Assembly: GCA_963705155.1 (NCBI GenBank)
Contig: CAVPJC010000002.1
Location: forward strand, 1-14,915
Length of the DNA: 14,915 bases
Direction: 5' to 3'
Source: CAVPJC01 sp963705155
GTDB taxonomy: Bacteria > Chloroflexota > Anaerolineae > Anaerolineales > UBA4823
The notes beneath the pieces were generated by a model. That model had not been told where the DNA came from. It ran no database searches and was given only the letters and a program-made list of their open reading frames with translations. A program made the translations under genes and the position numbers. Of the stretch, positions 14,910 to 14,915 are shown one piece after another (within the stretch, counting starts at the first letter, position 1; every line of letters begins with the position of its first letter).

Positions 14910-14915
14910 CAGCCA

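Noticed and set aside
1..14915. CRISPR array, transposase, integrase, phage genes.
   Set aside because: No regularly spaced direct repeats and no transposase, integrase or structural phage motifs were seen on either strand.

Overview
The window looks like a chromosomal piece of a Chloroflexota bacterium, probably class Anaerolineae. This is inferred from protein style (MshA-like glycosyltransferase, minimal FtsY, fused PabB-PabC, small hypothetical membrane proteins), moderately high GC and dispersed hairpin repeats between genes. I could run no database search, so the placement is tentative. No phage, IS element or CRISPR array is visible.

Layout. (1) 1-3300, minus strand: an MmeI-like type IIG restriction-modification enzyme (PD-(D/E)xK nuclease + N6-adenine methyltransferase + target recognition domain), broken by about eleven frameshifts. 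A small two-TM protein gene follows it. (2) 3341-4614, minus: a GT4/MshA-like glycosyltransferase broken by about six frameshifts. (3) 4631-4820, plus: tRNA-Thr(CGU) with its own promoter and an intrinsic terminator. (4) 5002-10102, plus, all frames intact: an unknown 224-aa protein, uridine kinase, a repeat-filled gap, then cyclophilin, a VTT/DedA-like membrane protein and an M20 dipeptidase in a tight cluster, then a CBS-CBS-ACT regulator. (5) 10213-11611, plus: ftsY (one frameshift) and a one-TM hypothetical protein. (6) 11614-13448, minus: fused pabB-pabC (one frameshift), ending 2 nt from the preceding convergent gene. (7) 13551-14697, plus: a promoter, a roughly 210-nt stretch that folds like a structured RNA with a 6S-like plan, and a gene resembling L-2-amino-thiazoline-4-carboxylate hydrolase. 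(8) 14698-14915: two tiny ATGA-overlapping ORFs, uncertain.

Three observations stand out. First, single-base indels are common (about 21), crowd into positions 1-4600 and also hit ftsY, which is normally essential. Assembly or sequencing error is therefore the leading explanation for the 'pseudogenes'. Second, udk and ftsY have a perfect TATAAT only 6-7 nt before the ATG and no Shine-Dalgarno, which implies leaderless mRNAs; pabBC is similar (11 nt). Third, the 13587-13800 leader has a multi-segment closing helix, a 9/10-nt bubble and a GC-rich continuation, and is the best candidate here for an undescribed element.

The genes are mostly housekeeping: nucleotide salvage (Udk), folate precursor synthesis (PabBC), protein targeting (FtsY), protein folding (cyclophilin), peptide turnover (M20) and translation (tRNA-Thr). 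The restriction-modification gene is the one clear accessory element.
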